From positions 1-34,787 of the IMG/VR virus record IMGVR_UViG_3300010885_063252: a stretch of 34,787 bases of DNA. One strand, 5' to 3'. Below are positions 1-8,818 of this stretch, piece by piece. Both the position numbers and the translations under genes were made by a program. Source of the stretch: a virus. The notes below the pieces were generated by a model. It was not told where the DNA came from. It made no database searches and saw nothing but the letters and a program-made list of their open reading frames with translations. Position 1 is the first letter of the stretch. The number at the start of each line of letters is the position of its first letter.

Positions 1-1681
1 GATAAGAAGAATTATTTGAATTTATTGCAGCATTTGCATAGTTAGCAACATTTGCAGTATATGAAAAATTTGAATTGACTGCAAAAACAGCAGAATTTAC
101 TGATAAATTTTTCTCTTCTTTACCATAAGCATATGTTGAGTTATTTGCAGTGATCGTTGCAATGTATGCAGAGTTTACAAAAGTACCACTTGTATTAGCA
201 ATAATTCCAGTGTTGGCATTAACTTGATAGTGGGTATTATTTGATGATAATCCATATCCGGCACCTAAAGCAATAACTAAGCTATTTTCCCAATATATAC
301 CTGCACCATTTGAAAGTAGAACTTGCCCCAATCCACCAATTGAACCATTTGCAACCAATTTATTGATATAACTATTTGAACTTACAAAAGAATCGGTGAA
401 AGCTCCTTGATTAGCCGTCAGAGTACCAGTTGATGGAATGAATGATAATCGAGCATCAGAAATGACTGCGTTTGTCCAAGCGCCAGACGTGGCGTTTGAC
501 ATTGGTAAATAATATTTTGTCGAAGAAGTATTATCACTTGCAATAATGACAGGCGAATCAAGTGAGGTCCAAAAAGTGCCGCTATTTCCATTAGAAGCTA
601 GCACTTGACGATAATTGCCAATTGATCCGTTTGCAGTAACGGCATTAATTGTTAGTCTATTGACTGTTGCTGTATTGACTGTTGCTGTATTAATTGTTGC
701 TGTATTAGAAATTAATCTACCATCAATTGTAATATCACCATTTTCACTTGCAGTAAGGAAAGCAGTTTTTATATTAACATTTTGAGTATCGGTATAAACT
801 ACAGTATTGGCTGTACCAATAATAAGTTTTTTGGAAGCTTCATCCCAATATAATGCTATATTATAGTCATTTTGATTTAATAATGGTTTATAACGTTGAA
901 AAATGAATCCAACATCATTAAATGGAGTTTGTTGATAATCATTTAAAATAATAAAAGTATTATTTGTTGTCGTAACTGAAGTATTGACATATGTCAATGA
1001 TCCATTAACATATAGATTATTTAATACTTTTAAGTCATTAAAAATACCATTACTTGACGAAGAAGTACCAATATCACCGGGCGATGTCCATGTGCGACCA
1101 AGAAGATAAGAAGAATTATTGGCTGAATTTACGGAAAGTTGTGATTCCTGTTTACCGTATGCGTATGTTGAATTGTTTGCTGTTTGTGCGTATACAGCAT
1201 TAGCTACAGAAAGTTGAGTTTCTTGTTTGCCGTATGCGTATGTTGAATTGTTTGCTGTTTGTGCGTATACAGCATTAGCTACTGATAGCTGTGATTCTTG
1301 TTTGCCATATGCGTAAGAAGAATTGTTTGCAGTATATGAAAAATTTGAATTGACTGCAAAAACCGCCGAGTTTACTGATAAATTTTTCTCTTCTTTGCCG
1401 TATGCGTATGTTGAATTGTTTGCTGTTTGTGCATATACAGCATTTGCAACCGATAGTTGAGATTCCTGTTTGCCATATGCGTAAGAAGAATTGTTTGCAC
1501 TATATGAAAAATCTGATTTGGCAAAAATATTCCATGTACTTCCGTTTGAAAAATATATTTGTTTGTCAGTGCCATATATAATAGTACCTTCATAAAGTGC
1601 AGGATCAATTGTTGCCTTGTCTACGATAGTAGCTTGGCCGATTGAACTAGTTTTTCCTGAGTTATATTTTAATCCGCTCAC
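1..1681 (-). CDS. Repeat-rich tail fibre protein, partial (C-terminus beyond the left edge)
   Basis: An open frame of 560 codons starts at GTG 1681 and runs off the window at base 1. An in-frame TAA sits directly before the GTG, so no earlier start is possible, and GGAG lies 9 nt upstream. The N-terminus (about residues 1-55) looks like an attachment domain with an 'IIYGTDKQIYFSNGSTW' segment. Residues about 57-185 hold repeats built around 'ANNSTYAYGKQE' and 'LSVANAVYAQT', with a 25-residue period. A beta-rich part follows, with 'NGSLTYVNTSV' and 'NIALYWDEASKKLIIGT', a pattern common in phage fibres, and one repeat returns near the left edge. It is the last gene visible of the host-recognition cluster. 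A fibre role is inferred from repeats, composition and position; the receptor-binding end is not in the window. Confidence 0.75.
   Translation of the reverse strand, partial: MSGLKYNSGKTSSIGQATIVDKATIDPALYEGTIIYGTDKQIYFSNGSTWNIFAKSDFSYSANNSSYAYGKQESQLSVANAVYAQTANNSTYAYGKEEKNLSVNSAVFAVNSNFSYTANNSSYAYGKQESQLSVANAVYAQTANNSTYAYGKQETQLSVANAVYAQTANNSTYAYGKQESQLSVNSANNSSYLLGRTWTSPGDIGTSSSSNGIFNDLKVLNNLYVNGSLTYVNTSVTTTNNTFIILNDYQQTPFNDVGFIFQRYKPLLNQNDYNIALYWDEASKKLIIGTANTVVYTDTQNVNIKTAFLTASENGDITIDGRLISNTATINTATVNTATVNRLTINAVTANGSIGNYRQVLASNGNSGTFWTSLDSPVIIASDNTSSTKYYLPMSNATSGAWTNAVISDARLSFIPSTGTLTANQGAFTDSFVSSNSYINKLVANGSIGGLGQVLLSNGAGIYWENSLVIALGAGYGLSSNNTHYQVNANTGIIANTSGTFVNSAYIATITANNSTYAYGKEEKNLSVNSAVFAVNSNFSYTANVANYANAAINSNNSSY
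51..150 (-). repeat. Direct repeat, copy A (partner at 1326-1425)
   Basis: Same orientation, same frame, 1275 bp (425 codons) from copy B. The last 45 or so coding bases are identical between copies. Confidence 0.85.
1141..1512 (-). repeat. 75-bp-period coding repeats in the partial fibre gene
   Basis: An anchor sequence (GCATACGG-type on the coding strand) recurs at 1155, 1230, 1305, 1398 and 1473, spacings 75, 75, 93 and 75 bp. Each 75-bp unit encodes 25 residues around 'NNSTYAYGKQE' and 'VANAVYAQTA'; the 93-bp unit carries the variant ending 'KEEKNLSVNSAVFAVNSNFS'. Confidence 0.85.
1326..1425 (-). repeat. Direct repeat, copy B (partner at 51-150)
   Basis: About 100 bp matching 51-150 at 90 of 100 positions. 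The ten differences are all synonymous, and the encoded segment of about 33 residues is the same. Confidence 0.85.
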
Positions 1682-1684
1682 TTA

Positions 1685-2125
1685 TCAGTACTCCGGGTAT
1701 ACTTCACGCTGATTAATAATATATGAGAAGTGCACAGTAGCGTGATTTGCAGATGGGTTTGAATTACTATCGCAAGCAATTTGTAGTTTTTCGCCACTTA
1801 ATAGAACTTGTCTATCAAAAGAAATATAAAGAAAGTCATTTGTTGGAATAGGAGCAGATTTTAAAATAGTATATGAACGTGCATCTGTACTAATAATTTT
1901 CGCAGAGACTGTGATATCAGAAGTGTGTTGATTAGTTACTGTAAGACCTGTCATAATAGCAGCAGTATTTACATAACTTTCAGGAATTGGGCCATTAGCA
2001 CGAATTTTCCAACGAGGAACCTCAAGAATAGTGAAATAACCACTTCCTTGAAGTTCTTTGCGTGAAACTTCAAATAAGTTTAATGGTGGTTTTGCTGATT
2101 CAATTACTGTATTACTTAAAGCCAA
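1685..2125 (-). CDS. Small beta-rich virion-associated protein, unknown function
   Basis: 146 residues, starting at TTG 2125 behind a perfect AGGAGG five nt upstream. That Shine-Dalgarno sequence is embedded in the last codons of the preceding gene, whose TAA ends one nt before the TTG, so the two are probably translationally coupled. The sequence has alternating hydrophobic residues ('TGLTVTNQHTSDITVSAKI', 'DFLYISFDRQVLL') and suggests a beta sandwich. No signal peptide, membrane segment or catalytic motif is visible. Its place between the beta-helix protein and the repeat fibre suggests a connector or accessory adhesin, but the function is not recognised. Confidence 0.7.
   Translation of the reverse strand: MALSNTVIESAKPPLNLFEVSRKELQGSGYFTILEVPRWKIRANGPIPESYVNTAAIMTGLTVTNQHTSDITVSAKIISTDARSYTILKSAPIPTNDFLYISFDRQVLLSGEKLQIACDSNSNPSANHATVHFSYIINQREVYPEY
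1691..1694 (-). promoter_or_regulatory. Ribosome binding site fixing the GTG start at 1681
   Basis: GGAG nine nt before GTG 1681, inside the end of the preceding gene. An in-frame TAA directly before the GTG excludes a longer protein. Confidence 0.7.
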
Positions 2126-2126
2126 T

Positions 2127-4115
2127 TTAGCCTCCTATTCCGACGATTAATGGAAGAACAATATTCTGAACACCACGAGAAAAAGCTTGTCCTTCAATAA
2201 CGCTTCTTTCAAAATCTACTCTGATATCTTCACCAAGGTATGTATCACCTTGTTCTGTTGAAAATGTAGCAAACACAACGCCGCCGTCTGCTTTGTATAT
2301 AGCAGTTCTTGGATCAGGCGCATTAGTTGTACCACGTTGTGAGTATGGCAATGAATTATAGTTAACGCCAGAGCCAGCATATGAGAATTGTTCACCAGAT
2401 GCTTCAATGCGTGAACGGAATGTTGTTGTATATGGTGTTGGATTAGTAACAACAGTTTTGATAAGTGAAATAAGTTCTCCTACCATAGCTGGCGCACCAG
2501 CTTCACTGCCAGCATAACTAGGTGCTCTTGCCACAATTTCTTGACGAAGTTGTTCCCAACAATCAATATAAATTTGTTTATATGCTGTATTAGCAATAAA
2601 TTGTATTTGACCACTAGATGTGTTTGACGTATATAGACCATATGTAAAGAATATGGAACCTTTATCTTGTCCACTCTTTAAATCGTCAACCAATTCATTA
2701 AGAAGTGTATATGTGTCACGGCTAGTAAGATTTGCTAATGCAGGAGTATTTATATAGTTATTATATCCTGTGATTGTTGGATATCTCGTTGACATCAAAC
2801 TTGATACAATGCTATCAGAATCGTTTTTGAGATAATTAGCAAAAATAGGCGCAGATATTATATTACTAGGATTCAATACACTGTCAATTTTAACTGAATA
2901 ACGAAAGCCTGTAGATGCAAATGCATAGTCACCAAATGAACAGTTTGAGTTAGTAATTGTTACCTGACCGCCAAGATGGGTCCATACGCCTACTCTTGAC
3001 CAGTTAGTGAATACAGATACCAATTGTACCAATGAATCATTTACAACCGCATAACCAACGCCATTAGGATTGATAGCAGTAAAAGAGTCAACAACGACTG
3101 AACTTAATGGAGAATCTTTATCAAGAACCGAACCATCAGCATATAAATTTCCCTGACCCATTGGCATAAATGGATTGCCAGCATTGCGATCAATTGGAGC
3201 AGTCATTTGATTATAACTGAACTCGTGAATTGATGAACAATCTGCTAGATATGGTGAACGTGTAATATATGCACCAGGGTTAAATGCAAATGCATAGCCT
3301 TTTTTTGGTGGACCACTAAGAGCATCAGTAGCAAGTGATGACCATGCTGCCTTTTCATGTCGAAGGCCGCTGAATGAGAACCCACGAACCTTAACGCCAC
3401 TGTTAAGAAGAAACATAATATTTTCTTCTTGTCCAATAGGAAGTTTTAATTTAGTGACACGAAGATCATATCCATATAGGGCACAATTTTTTGGAATTTG
3501 TGTATTTGGTTGAACTACATATTCACCAGGGTGAACAATAACAATGCAACTTTCACCAACGGCAGCGGCAGCAGCTAAAGCAGCGCCAATAGTTGCCTTT
3601 GACTTATACACACTCGTGCCATTATTGCTATCATTTCCTCCCATTGTAACATAGAATGTACGTTCAATAGATTTATTTGGTGTAATTTGTGTTAGTAATG
3701 CTTGAAGAATGCCAGTATTTGACCATCTTCCTGATGCAGTACCACCAACTTTTAAATAAAAGTCATTTTTAAGAACAACTGGATCATTATAAACAAGCGC
3801 AAGTGAATCAGCAGCATAATTAAGATTATTATTAAGAATTTGTGTGTTGGCAACAAACCAATCAACTTTTCCAAGACCAGCAGCAGAAAGCACGTCAATG
3901 GCCGATTCAAGACCATTAACTTTTGGTAAATCTATATTACCATTAACAATTTTACCAAGTTTATCAACAGCAAACTTACTAAAACCTGCAATTTGCAGAT
4001 CAATAAGTCGTGAGTAAACAGCAGAGTTAATATCTGCTACATCCATTTTAATAGCGGTATACTGAAGACTATTATCGTCCCAAGTGTCCGTCATATTATA
4101 AATTTTAGTTGTCAC
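2127..4115 (-). CDS. Tail spike/fibre protein with predicted right-handed beta-helix domain
   Basis: 662 residues from GTG 4115, with AGAGGAAG five nt upstream and a late-promoter octamer at 4147-4154. Residues about 1-150 look like an attachment region. From about 153 there is the signature of phage beta-helix proteins: 'FYVTMGGNDSNNGTS', 'KATIGAALAAA', 'VIVHPGEYV', then 'IPKNCALYGYDLR' and 'LLNSGVKVRGFSFSGL' near 240-250, the start of stacked turns running to about 420. The last 200 residues are more helical. Similar proteins occur in T4-like phages of aquatic bacteria. Whether it has depolymerase activity cannot be read; no catalytic residues are recognised. It follows the fibre and chaperone genes, so it is probably another adhesin or tail-tip decoration. 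Confidence 0.75.
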   Translation of the reverse strand: MTTKIYNMTDTWDDNSLQYTAIKMDVADINSAVYSRLIDLQIAGFSKFAVDKLGKIVNGNIDLPKVNGLESAIDVLSAAGLGKVDWFVANTQILNNNLNYAADSLALVYNDPVVLKNDFYLKVGGTASGRWSNTGILQALLTQITPNKSIERTFYVTMGGNDSNNGTSVYKSKATIGAALAAAAAVGESCIVIVHPGEYVVQPNTQIPKNCALYGYDLRVTKLKLPIGQEENIMFLLNSGVKVRGFSFSGLRHEKAAWSSLATDALSGPPKKGYAFAFNPGAYITRSPYLADCSSIHEFSYNQMTAPIDRNAGNPFMPMGQGNLYADGSVLDKDSPLSSVVVDSFTAINPNGVGYAVVNDSLVQLVSVFTNWSRVGVWTHLGGQVTITNSNCSFGDYAFASTGFRYSVKIDSVLNPSNIISAPIFANYLKNDSDSIVSSLMSTRYPTITGYNNYINTPALANLTSRDTYTLLNELVDDLKSGQDKGSIFFTYGLYTSNTSSGQIQFIANTAYKQIYIDCWEQLRQEIVARAPSYAGSEAGAPAMVGELISLIKTVVTNPTPYTTTFRSRIEASGEQFSYAGSGVNYNSLPYSQRGTTNAPDPRTAIYKADGGVVFATFSTEQGDTYLGEDIRVDFERSVIEGQAFSRGVQNIVLPLIVGIGG
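2131..2136 (-). promoter_or_regulatory. Ribosome binding site fixing the TTG start at 2125
   Basis: A perfect AGGAGG inside the last codons of the beta-helix gene, five nt before TTG 2125. Confidence 0.85.
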
Positions 4116-4120
4116 TCGTA

Positions 4121-4128
4121 CTTCCTCT
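4121..4128 (-). promoter_or_regulatory. Ribosome binding site fixing the GTG start at 4115
   Basis: AGAGGAAG ends five nt before GTG 4115, and no ATG lies nearby in frame upstream. Confidence 0.8.
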
Positions 4129-4146
4129 TATTTTTTATTCTTTATG

Positions 4147-4154
4147 TATTTATT
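4147..4154 (-). promoter_or_regulatory. Predicted late promoter for the beta-helix tail gene (AATAAATA)
   Basis: AATAAATAC in the 48-base gap after the chaperone gene. The predicted start at about 4141 gives a 26-nt leader with AGAGGAAG before GTG 4115. It may start a separate transcript for the last three tail genes. Confidence 0.6.
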
Positions 4155-4163
4155 AAACTTATA

Positions 4164-4535
4164 TCAAGTATTCGGTGCTTTTGGCCAAACAACTTGATTA
4201 GGATCAGAAAAAGTTGATGGAATATCTCTTAAAGCCTGTCTATATTCCGCCCATATTGTTTTATCACCAACCCAATCAGCTAGTTGAGTATAGTCACATT
4301 GTAAAAGCATTTTATTTCTTTTTTGTCTAATAAAATTCCATGTATAAACAGGAACTCTATCAACAAGAATTAATTGCCCATTTTCAACTACTATTTCTTT
4401 ATTTTTATTATTAATGGCATTAATGAAATATTCATGTTGATCATTTGTAATTTCAATTAAATCATCTGGTAATGTCGGATAATTTAATTGTAAATCATAA
4501 AAACTTTTTTCACTATCACTATAAAAAATATTCAT
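4164..4535 (-). CDS. Probable tail fibre assembly chaperone (Phage_tail_APC-like)
   Basis: 123 residues, ATG 4535, one nt after the TAA of the fibre gene, so likely coupled to it. Residues 73-118 match the pattern of phage tail assembly chaperones: R-N-x-L-L, then 'CDYTQLADW', then 'WAEYRQALRDIP', ending in 'VVWP'. The N-terminal 60 residues probably make the fibre-specific contact. Fibre plus small APC-type chaperone directly downstream is the usual phage arrangement, so the client is inferred to be the 477-residue fibre. It has no transmembrane or signal sequence and would act in the cytoplasm during fibre folding. Confidence 0.75.
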   Translation of the reverse strand: MNIFYSDSEKSFYDLQLNYPTLPDDLIEITNDQHEYFINAINNKNKEIVVENGQLILVDRVPVYTWNFIRQKRNKMLLQCDYTQLADWVGDKTIWAEYRQALRDIPSTFSDPNQVVWPKAPNT

Positions 4536-4536
4536 A

Positions 4537-5970
4537 TTACCAACCTATTGCAATATACCTATATCCGTATCCGCTATTTCCGCCACTTGATGCAGAATAA
4601 AATAGTTTAAAATAATTTTCATAAATAAATGGTACTTGAACCCACATATCATTATTTACGTTATCAGAACCTCTAGGACTTGCGACTACAGATAGAACTT
4701 TATTAGGAAATCTAATTTTATAAAAGACATTAACAGAGCCTTCTCCAGAAGAAACAGTACCATCATTGCCCCATTGTATAATTAAACCATTTGGAAGCTG
4801 TGTATAACCTTGAGAAGTGCCTCCAATAATTGTAAATGGAAAATTGCTCATGCTGACATCATCTGAGCCAAAAACACTATTATTACTGAACTCTGTAAGT
4901 TTTACATATGAATTATTTGGGATCAAAATTTCCTTGGCATTAATTGTTCCATTTGACCCAAGAGTTATAGCACCTGTACCACCTTTATTTGCACTATAAA
5001 TTTTAACACCATTTGTGAAACGATGTGAAGCAAAACCATCATTTAAGTCTACAATGTCACCATCACCAGACAGAATAATACCACCACCAGAGGTATTGTC
5101 AGTCGATATGGATAGACTTTTTGCTAATGAGGCAGACGTAGCAGAAATACTATTGGACCATTCCCAATTTCCTAGATTATTAATTGTGGCAGTGCCATAA
5201 ACAGATTCTGCAAGATAATCAGTAATTCTTAATTTTGCAGTTCCACCATTTGCGGCACGAATATTTACGCCACCATATGCTCCTGTAGCAGGAGTGGTCG
5301 ATTCAATATAACCAAGAGTACGAAATTCAGTATTACTCAGTGTGAAAAAATTATCACCAGTAATAGAATATGTTGTTGATGTTAATGTAGTAAATGCACC
5401 AGTATTTGGAAAAAGATTGCCGATAGCAGCAGGAGATTGCCATGTTTTTGATAAAAGAGTTGCTGCATTGGCAGAATTTAGTGTGGCAATATATGCTGAA
5501 TTCACAGAAACGCCGCTGCCACTAACTGAAATGCCAGTAGCTGCTTTTACAGATAATAATCCAGTAGTTGTTATCTCACCACTAAGCCCATCGCCACCCT
5601 GAACTTTTGTAACAGTACCAAGACCAGAATTAGTCCAATATAGACCTGTTGTGCCGATAGCTAAGATTTGACCTGTTGTACCAATTGTGTTATTAGCAAC
5701 AATCTTAATATTTGGTCCAAAAGTAAATGATGTTGTATTTGCATAGATACCATCACCAACTTGAAAAGTTTCTGATGAATAAAATGTATTTGTATTAAAT
5801 CTACCATAAAGAGTAGAATTTCGTTTATTGGTAGGCGTACCAGTAACACCGCTAGTACTATTAGCAGTTAGAACTTCATTAGAAAATGCTTCTAAAAGTT
5901 GATTGGTACGTGAAATCCACGAACCAAATGTATCCACTTGAATGTCAACGTTCGCAACTTGTCTAGCCAT
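4537..5970 (-). CDS. Tail fibre protein with gp53-like C-terminal receptor-binding domain
   Basis: 477 residues, ATG 5970, overlapping the end of the small upstream gene by 8 nt. The N-terminus ('VDTFGSWISRTNQLLEAFSN') resembles the baseplate-attachment segment of fibres in marine T4-like phages. The middle is Gly/Ser/Thr/Asn-rich shaft, with 'LSKTWQSPAAIG' and 'GQILAIGTTGLYWTNSG'. Residues 389-477 match the gp53-like fibre tip: 'LPNGLIIQWG', a beta segment, 'IRFPNKVLSVVASP', and the end 'YRYIAIGW'. That domain usually forms a trimeric receptor-binding knob. This is the best candidate in the window for the main host-range determinant, and its chaperone follows directly. A late-promoter octamer at 6115-6122 could drive it. 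Confidence 0.85.
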   Translation of the reverse strand: MARQVANVDIQVDTFGSWISRTNQLLEAFSNEVLTANSTSGVTGTPTNKRNSTLYGRFNTNTFYSSETFQVGDGIYANTTSFTFGPNIKIVANNTIGTTGQILAIGTTGLYWTNSGLGTVTKVQGGDGLSGEITTTGLLSVKAATGISVSGSGVSVNSAYIATLNSANAATLLSKTWQSPAAIGNLFPNTGAFTTLTSTTYSITGDNFFTLSNTEFRTLGYIESTTPATGAYGGVNIRAANGGTAKLRITDYLAESVYGTATINNLGNWEWSNSISATSASLAKSLSISTDNTSGGGIILSGDGDIVDLNDGFASHRFTNGVKIYSANKGGTGAITLGSNGTINAKEILIPNNSYVKLTEFSNNSVFGSDDVSMSNFPFTIIGGTSQGYTQLPNGLIIQWGNDGTVSSGEGSVNVFYKIRFPNKVLSVVASPRGSDNVNNDMWVQVPFIYENYFKLFYSASSGGNSGYGYRYIAIGW

Positions 5971-6157
5971 AATTCTTTCCGTTTAATACTTGTTTAAGTA
6001 AATTTTTAATTTCTGTGAGTTCGCACTCTAGGCAATCCATTTTTTCCTGAAAGTTATCAGCTTTCTTTTTTTCTTCACGCCTTACCAAAATCATTTTATA
6101 ATAGTTATCATCTTTATTTATAATGGCTCCAGTACTGTCATCTCTTATAAATGTCAT
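5963..6157 (-). CDS. Small coiled-coil protein of the baseplate/fibre operon, unknown function
   Basis: 64 residues, coupled on both sides: its ATG overlaps the TGA of the preceding gene (ATGA at 6154-6157) and its end overlaps the fibre start by 8 nt. The N-terminus 'IRDDSTGAIINKDDNYY' is a pattern seen in small T4-like phage proteins. The rest is charged and helical ('LVRREEKKKADNF'), with a C-L-E-C pair and a leucine-spaced end ('ELTEIKNLLKQVL') that could form a coiled coil. The tight overlaps argue that it is a real gene. It could link the fibre to the baseplate; this is inference. Confidence 0.75.
   Translation of the reverse strand: MTFIRDDSTGAIINKDDNYYKMILVRREEKKKADNFQEKMDCLECELTEIKNLLKQVLNGKNYG
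6115..6122 (-). promoter_or_regulatory. Possible late promoter for the gp53-like-tip fibre (TATAAATA)
   Basis: Exact octamer inside the 64-residue gene. The predicted start at about 6109 is 139 nt before the fibre ATG at 5970. Confidence 0.45.
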
Positions 6158-8781
6158 GCTGAAACGCCTAATACTTGTATTTGATCAATCTTTGGAATGA
6201 TAAATGTTGAGTCTGATAAAAATACAATCTTGATTTGCATGGAATCAAAGCTATCAATCTCAACAAGAGCATCATTATAGTATCTTGAGATATTGTTGTT
6301 CATTGGATTATTGAACGCAATATTTGGATATTTAACCTTTGCAACTGTCATACCACTGCTAGCAACATTATTACTTGAGATTGCTGATCCAAGAATTATT
6401 GATCCAGTACCAACTTCTTTAGCAACTGCAATCGTATAATTCTGTGGAAAAATTGAACTATAAATTTTAACAACATCATTGTTTGCAAGATATGATGTTG
6501 GATTGACATTAGCAGCCAACACAGTCGCACTGGCATAGGTTGTTTTAAACACGCCAGGGATATCAATAGATTCTGAAGCAGCAGGAATTCCTAGTTCATA
6601 TTCAATGAAATCATTTTGATCTTCACTTGAGCTATAAATGTTTGTACTTGTAACATATTCAAGTGGTGTCCATGACTTGTCATCAAATGGCTCTGGGTCT
6701 TGTGAATTGTGCACCTTAGCATAGACCTTGATATCTGTTCCTAATGGACGATATGCTGTCATGAACATACGAATATCTTCAGCAAAATGTTCCTTGGTAA
6801 AATCAACCTTCTTGGCAATATGACGAGCAATAGCAGAACCATTGCCATTAACTTCGCTATCATATGATACGCCGCCTACAGACACAATATAATTATTTGA
6901 AACTAAATTCTTCATTGAATAAAGATCAATCTGTCCACTTTCGATTGAAGGCGAAGTATAGAAATTTGATTCTGATGTATTTAATTGGAGATGTGCATTA
7001 ATTTTAACAGACTTATTACTTAACAATAAGTTTGTATTGCTGTATAGATTATTATTAAAAATTTCTTGTGAGCGTGAAAGAATATGTGCATCATATTTAG
7101 TAAGATTCTTTACACGGACATCATTAATTTCAACTCTTTCCTCATTATTTGAGAAGCTATATGTGTCGCCAGATTTAGCAGCAGCCGAAAAGTTGATATC
7201 GACCTTACCAGCCGCAGATGTTTTGATGTCGCCCTTCATTTTAATTCTGTCAATAGAAAGTGCGTCAATAGAACTAATAGTAGCTGATGCATTTGAATCA
7301 ATTCCTACAAGCGTACTGGCCACATCAAAGTATGAAGTATTTGCTGTTGAATAATTCAAATAAAGCTTGTTATTCAACTCATCCTTATAATATACTTTAC
7401 CAACAACTGTATTGAGATAACTAGCATTGACATTTGTAAATGGAACTGGATTTTTTGTTGTCATAATTGTATTGTTTGATACAGATTTAACAAAAACAAC
7501 TTCTTTCTTGGTCCCATCACCAAAAACAACAATAGGATCACCCTCTACAAATGTAGTAAAGGTTGTTCCAGTGCCCTTAATAATATTTGAGCCTCTGACC
7601 ACTGATATAAGCCCACTATTGAATGTTCCATTTTTATATGCCCATTCACCACCAATAAAGTTGCCTGTACGACCACTTATTGTGAAGAATTCATAATTAG
7701 CATTAACAAATGTCTTGGTGGTTTGAGTTTCAGTATACTTAGCAGCATTTACCTTAAATTTAAGATCAGTATCAGATAATGATTTGAACACATTTGAATT
7801 ATTCTTAAGATAAATCTTGCCGTCCTTGACAATATTACTACCCGGTGAAGGATTATTAGTACCAACAAGCTTATCACCTGTCTTATTTACCCAGAATTCA
7901 TATGAAGGATCATCACATGAAATAACAATACCATAAAATTTACCTGTAGTAAGCTTAATTGGCTTATTGAAACCAAATGTTACAGGAGTAGAAGCATCGC
8001 CAAACGCATATATTTCATCATATTCTTTTCTTGATATTGATGAAATATAGCACTTTGAAAGAACTGGTTCATCATTTTCAACATCACAAATTTTTATAGT
8101 GACCCCAGGTTTTGGATTTCCTGAAATATTTTTTGTTGGGTTTGGCTTTGCCTTGACATAAAGATCAATTGATGTAATTGATACTTGACTTGACTTACCT
8201 ACAACATCAGGATCAGCATAGAATGTTTGGATTACATTATATTCTGGTGTAGTAAAGTAATCTGACATTGAGGTAGATGTTGACGTAGAAGTTGCAATAG
8301 GAGTATTCTGCAAAGCTACCTGACCAGCAACAGGGGTCTTCTTGAAGTATAAATCCATTGCTTCACGCACATATAAAGGAAGTACGATGTCAACAGTTGC
8401 AATAGAAGATTGATCTGATGTTTTTATTGTAAGCGTTTTTGGTCCAGCAATTAATGAAGCAATTGCTGCTGATTTTTCTATATCAGTTGTTGGAATGATC
8501 GATGGCGAAAAGTAGAAGGTAAATGTAATCATGCCAAATAGATTTGACAGAAGCCCTTCGCCCAATAGACGGCTATCCTGTTTACAAATATCAGTAACAT
8601 CTACGCCTTCAAGATATACTTTATGAATAGCGCCGGGTTTTAACCCATATAATGTGGTCTGAATTGCTTGTTCAGCAAGGATATAGTTAGAGTTAATAAA
8701 TTTTGTAGGAAACAACTTAGGAATACCATAGGCACCTAAGTTGTTATAATAATACAGTGAGTTTAAAATATTAATAGCCAT
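6154..8781 (-). CDS. Large virion structural protein, related to the C-terminal part of DUF4815-type proteins
   Basis: 875 residues, ATG 8781, 37 nt after the DUF4815-type gene. Residues about 40-65 read 'LYGLKPGAIHKVYLEGVDVT'. About 185-320 carry 'VIQTFYADPDVVG', 'ITSIDLYVKAKPN' and a stretch ending 'PIKLTTGKFYGIVI'. In other aquatic T4-like phages I associate this pattern with the C-terminal half of a single DUF4815 protein. The remainder is beta-rich with no enzyme motif. It probably belongs to the baseplate periphery or the fibre-attachment collar. The function is inferred from position and composition; there is no obvious T4 counterpart, although it occupies the region where T4 has genes 9-12. 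Confidence 0.7.
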   Translation of the reverse strand: MAINILNSLYYYNNLGAYGIPKLFPTKFINSNYILAEQAIQTTLYGLKPGAIHKVYLEGVDVTDICKQDSRLLGEGLLSNLFGMITFTFYFSPSIIPTTDIEKSAAIASLIAGPKTLTIKTSDQSSIATVDIVLPLYVREAMDLYFKKTPVAGQVALQNTPIATSTSTSTSMSDYFTTPEYNVIQTFYADPDVVGKSSQVSITSIDLYVKAKPNPTKNISGNPKPGVTIKICDVENDEPVLSKCYISSISRKEYDEIYAFGDASTPVTFGFNKPIKLTTGKFYGIVISCDDPSYEFWVNKTGDKLVGTNNPSPGSNIVKDGKIYLKNNSNVFKSLSDTDLKFKVNAAKYTETQTTKTFVNANYEFFTISGRTGNFIGGEWAYKNGTFNSGLISVVRGSNIIKGTGTTFTTFVEGDPIVVFGDGTKKEVVFVKSVSNNTIMTTKNPVPFTNVNASYLNTVVGKVYYKDELNNKLYLNYSTANTSYFDVASTLVGIDSNASATISSIDALSIDRIKMKGDIKTSAAGKVDINFSAAAKSGDTYSFSNNEERVEINDVRVKNLTKYDAHILSRSQEIFNNNLYSNTNLLLSNKSVKINAHLQLNTSESNFYTSPSIESGQIDLYSMKNLVSNNYIVSVGGVSYDSEVNGNGSAIARHIAKKVDFTKEHFAEDIRMFMTAYRPLGTDIKVYAKVHNSQDPEPFDDKSWTPLEYVTSTNIYSSSEDQNDFIEYELGIPAASESIDIPGVFKTTYASATVLAANVNPTSYLANNDVVKIYSSIFPQNYTIAVAKEVGTGSIILGSAISSNNVASSGMTVAKVKYPNIAFNNPMNNNISRYYNDALVEIDSFDSMQIKIVFLSDSTFIIPKIDQIQVLGVSA

Positions 8782-8818
8782 TGCTCTAACTTAACCTTTA
8801 TAGAAAATAATATGAATA

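Noticed and set aside
1372-1608. 78-codon minus-strand frame within the repeat fibre
   Set aside because: It is in a different frame from the 560-codon fibre and only reflects the repeats.
2747-2754. Exact TATAAATA on the minus strand inside the beta-helix gene
   Set aside because: It is over 600 nt from the next start and encodes a normal Tyr-Ile-Asn stretch, so it is probably chance.
7037-7354. 105-codon plus-strand open frame inside the 875-aa gene
   Set aside because: Antisense shadow with no ribosome site and no promoter.
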